Shown: positions 7,246-7,722 of the stretch, one piece after another | Layout of the letters: each line of letters starts with the position of its first letter | Numbering within the stretch: the first letter of the stretch is position 1 | Assembly: GCA_900543205.1 (NCBI GenBank) | Contig: UQQM01000050.1 | Span: forward strand, 1-7,722 | Reading direction: 5' to 3' | DNA length: 7,722 nucleotides | Origin: an uncultured Bacteroides sp. | Lineage (GTDB): Bacteria; Bacteroidota; Bacteroidia; Bacteroidales; UBA932 | The notes under the pieces: generated by a model | Seen by the model: only the letters and a program-made list of their open reading frames with translations | What the model was told of the DNA's origin: nothing | Databases searched by the model: none | Translations under genes and position numbers: made by a program

Positions 7246-7280
7246 GCGCTCTGATTTTTTTAGGTCACTGGAACGCAAGC

Positions 7281-7349
7281 CGGATGCGGACTGCGGGCGA
7301 GGGAGGCTATTCCCCCGTTTTCGCCTCGCGAGCCGCAGCTCCGCATCCG
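7281..7349. repeat. Block C hairpin of repeat copy 2
   Basis: CGGATGCGG (7281-7289) pairs with CCGCATCCG (7341-7349). A7290 pairs with T7340, leaving C7339 bulged. CTGCGG (7291-7296) pairs with CCGCAG (7333-7338). After a GAG bulge, GCGAGG (7297-7302) pairs with CCTCGC (7324-7329). Compared with copy 1, one T-A pair has become C-G through changes on both arms, and the single bulged base has moved while the A-T pair is kept. Confidence 0.8.
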
Positions 7350-7405
7350 AGGACGCAAATCGCGGCGGCATTGCCGCTTACGCCGGTACGTCTCGCAACT
7401 ACAGA

Positions 7406-7426
7406 ACCGGCCATGTATGGCAGACC
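7406..7426 (+). repeat. 21-bp exact match to the esterase catalytic-His codons
   Basis: These 21 bases are identical to 5886-5906 inside the esterase gene, which encode TGHVWQT including catalytic His369. Identity stops sharply on both sides. The core GGCCATGTATGGCA is also the end motif of repeat copy 2, and a one-mismatch version of that core lies at 6492-6505 in copy 1. Chance identity of this length within 7.7 kb is very unlikely by simple counting. The cause is unknown. Confidence 0.7.
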
Positions 7427-7470
7427 GTCAGCCAATCAGGCAGCGCAAAACGCGGAGAAGCCCACAGAAT

Positions 7471-7504
7471 CAAAGAAAAGAGGCCGGCTCAAGAAGAGCC
7501 AGCC
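7471..7504 (-). terminator. Intrinsic terminator of the minus-strand GH3-like gene
   Basis: Read on the - strand, GGCTGGCTC (7504-7496) pairs with GAGCCGGCC (7490-7482) over nine pairs including one G-T, closed by a five-base loop TTCTT. The T-rich tail TCTTTTCTTTG follows (7481-7471). It begins about 40 bases past the stop codon of the - strand gene. A second, tail-less GC hairpin (GCGGCGG/CCGCCGC, 7522-7537) lies between the stop codon and this terminator. Confidence 0.82.
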
Positions 7505-7521
7505 CCAATCCGTATGGAACT

Positions 7522-7537
7522 GCGGCGGAACCGCCGC
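7522..7537. repeat. GC-rich hairpin next to the minus-strand stop codon
   Basis: GCGGCGG (7522-7528) is followed by AA and its exact complement CCGCCGC (7531-7537). A two-base loop is sterically tight, so in RNA the inner one or two pairs would open. It begins seven bases past the stop of the - strand gene and may protect the 3' end of that mRNA, but it has no T tail of its own. Confidence 0.55.
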
Positions 7538-7543
7538 TGGAAA

Positions 7544-7722
7544 TCACTTTATGCCTGCGTAAGCATCGGTGACCTCGAAGCTGCTGGCCTTGCGGACGTT
7601 GACCTTCGCGCTGGTAGCGGTGTCGTTGGCGTTCTTCGCGAAGTACAGGGTGTAGCTTCCGGCGGCCGTCTGCCACTCGTTGGCGTCGATGTTGAACGAT
7701 GCCAGCTCGTAGGGGGTCAGCG
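7544..7722 (-). CDS. Probable GH3 glycoside hydrolase, C-terminal fragment (partial)
   Basis: The 3' end of a gene that enters from the right edge on the - strand and stops at TGA (7546-7544). The last 58 residues read LTPYELASFN, IDANEWQTAAGSYTLYFA, KNANDTATSAKVNVRK and end DAYAGIK. The sequence 'ELASFxxxxxxWxxxAGxYTLxxAxxxxDT' followed by a beta-strand resembles the C-terminal Fn3-like domain of GH3 beta-glucosidases, the same fold as the fragment at the left edge but clearly a different protein. If so, it would trim beta-linked oligosaccharides in the periplasm or outside the cell. The catalytic part is out of view, so another beta-sandwich-tailed protein cannot be excluded. The gene is convergent with the susCD operon and has its own terminator, so it is transcribed separately. 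Confidence 0.62.
   Translation of the reverse strand, partial: LTPYELASFNIDANEWQTAAGSYTLYFAKNANDTATSAKVNVRKASSFEVTDAYAGIK

Larger units (their letters stand above)
7080..7422 (+). repeat. Composite dispersed repeat, copy 2
   Basis: Second copy of the composite repeat, in the same orientation as copy 1. Block A is 7080-7108, block B 7131-7166, block C 7278-7355 and block D 7409-7422 (GGCCATGTA-T-GGCA). Here A and B are only 22 bases apart, including a small CAGGC/GCCTG hairpin. B and C are separated by about 111 bases carrying two perfect hairpins (7182-7200 and 7216-7245). The extra material therefore sits at a different junction than in copy 1. Spacing from block C to block D is about 54 bases, close to copy 1. 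Divergence of 10-20% between the copies argues against an assembly duplication. Confidence 0.8.
5949..7543. other. 1.6-kb non-coding, repeat-rich interval between convergent genes
   Basis: No protein gene could be supported here. Open frames of 60-130 codons exist on both strands, but they overlap each other, show no recognisable domain, and run through the repeat blocks. No tRNA, rRNA or CRISPR array is visible. The stretch begins with the operon terminator and ends with the terminator of the - strand gene. Between these are two collinear copies of a composite repeat and many stem-loops, listed separately. Positions 6012-6128 and 6840-7079 hold nothing further that can be named, apart from small hairpins at 6821-6841 (CATGTT/AACATG) and 6918-6937 (GTGAAA/TTTCAC). 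The part from about 6590 to 7060 appears richer in A/T than the genes and than the repeat copies, judged by eye. Confidence 0.75.

Noticed and set aside
6129..7355. CRISPR array
   Set aside because: There are only two copies of the repeat blocks, far apart and diverged, without regular spacers or any cas gene.
7236..7562. 108-codon open frame on the + strand crossing the - strand terminator
   Set aside because: It runs through block C of the repeat, through the - strand terminator and into the end of the GH3-like gene; composition is not protein-like.

Overview
The window looks like a chromosomal piece of a GC-rich Bacteroidales-type bacterium (phylum Bacteroidota), possibly from a gut or rumen community. 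The evidence is a complete susC/susD pair, the Bacteroidota-specific outer-membrane glycan import system. Gene starts are preceded by A/T-rich leaders such as TAACC-ATG, with no clear Shine-Dalgarno sequence. Genus cannot be decided from the sequence alone.

Layout. Positions 1-125 hold the last 41 codons of a probable GH3 beta-glycosidase. After 26 bases comes susC (152-3220), then susD (3240-4775; an alternative start is 3228), then a secreted CE1-like esterase (4788-5948). Gaps are 12-26 bases, all genes are on the + strand, and a strong intrinsic terminator closes the series at 5971-6011. This is most simply one polysaccharide utilization operon. SusD captures a glycan at the cell surface and SusC imports it with TonB-derived energy. 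The esterase removes ester decorations (acetyl or feruloyl/hydroxycinnamoyl) and the GH3 enzyme trims oligosaccharides to monomers. An ester-decorated plant glycan such as xylan is a reasonable but unproven target.

Positions 7544-7722 hold the 3' end of a convergent gene on the - strand, probably another GH3 with the same type of C-terminal Fn3-like domain. Its own terminator lies at 7471-7504.

Between the two convergent genes lie about 1.6 kb (5949-7543) with no convincing protein gene. That is far more than two terminators need. The stretch is rich in structure. It contains two collinear copies of a composite repeat (6129-6505 and 7080-7422). Each copy has a 29-bp block, a 36-bp block and an 80-bp hairpin block whose stem carries a compensatory base-pair change, and each ends in a short GGCCATGTA-N-GGCA motif. 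The copies differ in which junction carries an extra hairpin-bearing insert. In the second copy the end motif lies in a perfect 21-bp match to the esterase codons around the catalytic His. A second group of hairpins (6586-6778) includes two mutually exclusive stems. This repeat and hairpin tract is the least explained part of the window; it could be a dispersed non-coding element family or a structured RNA.
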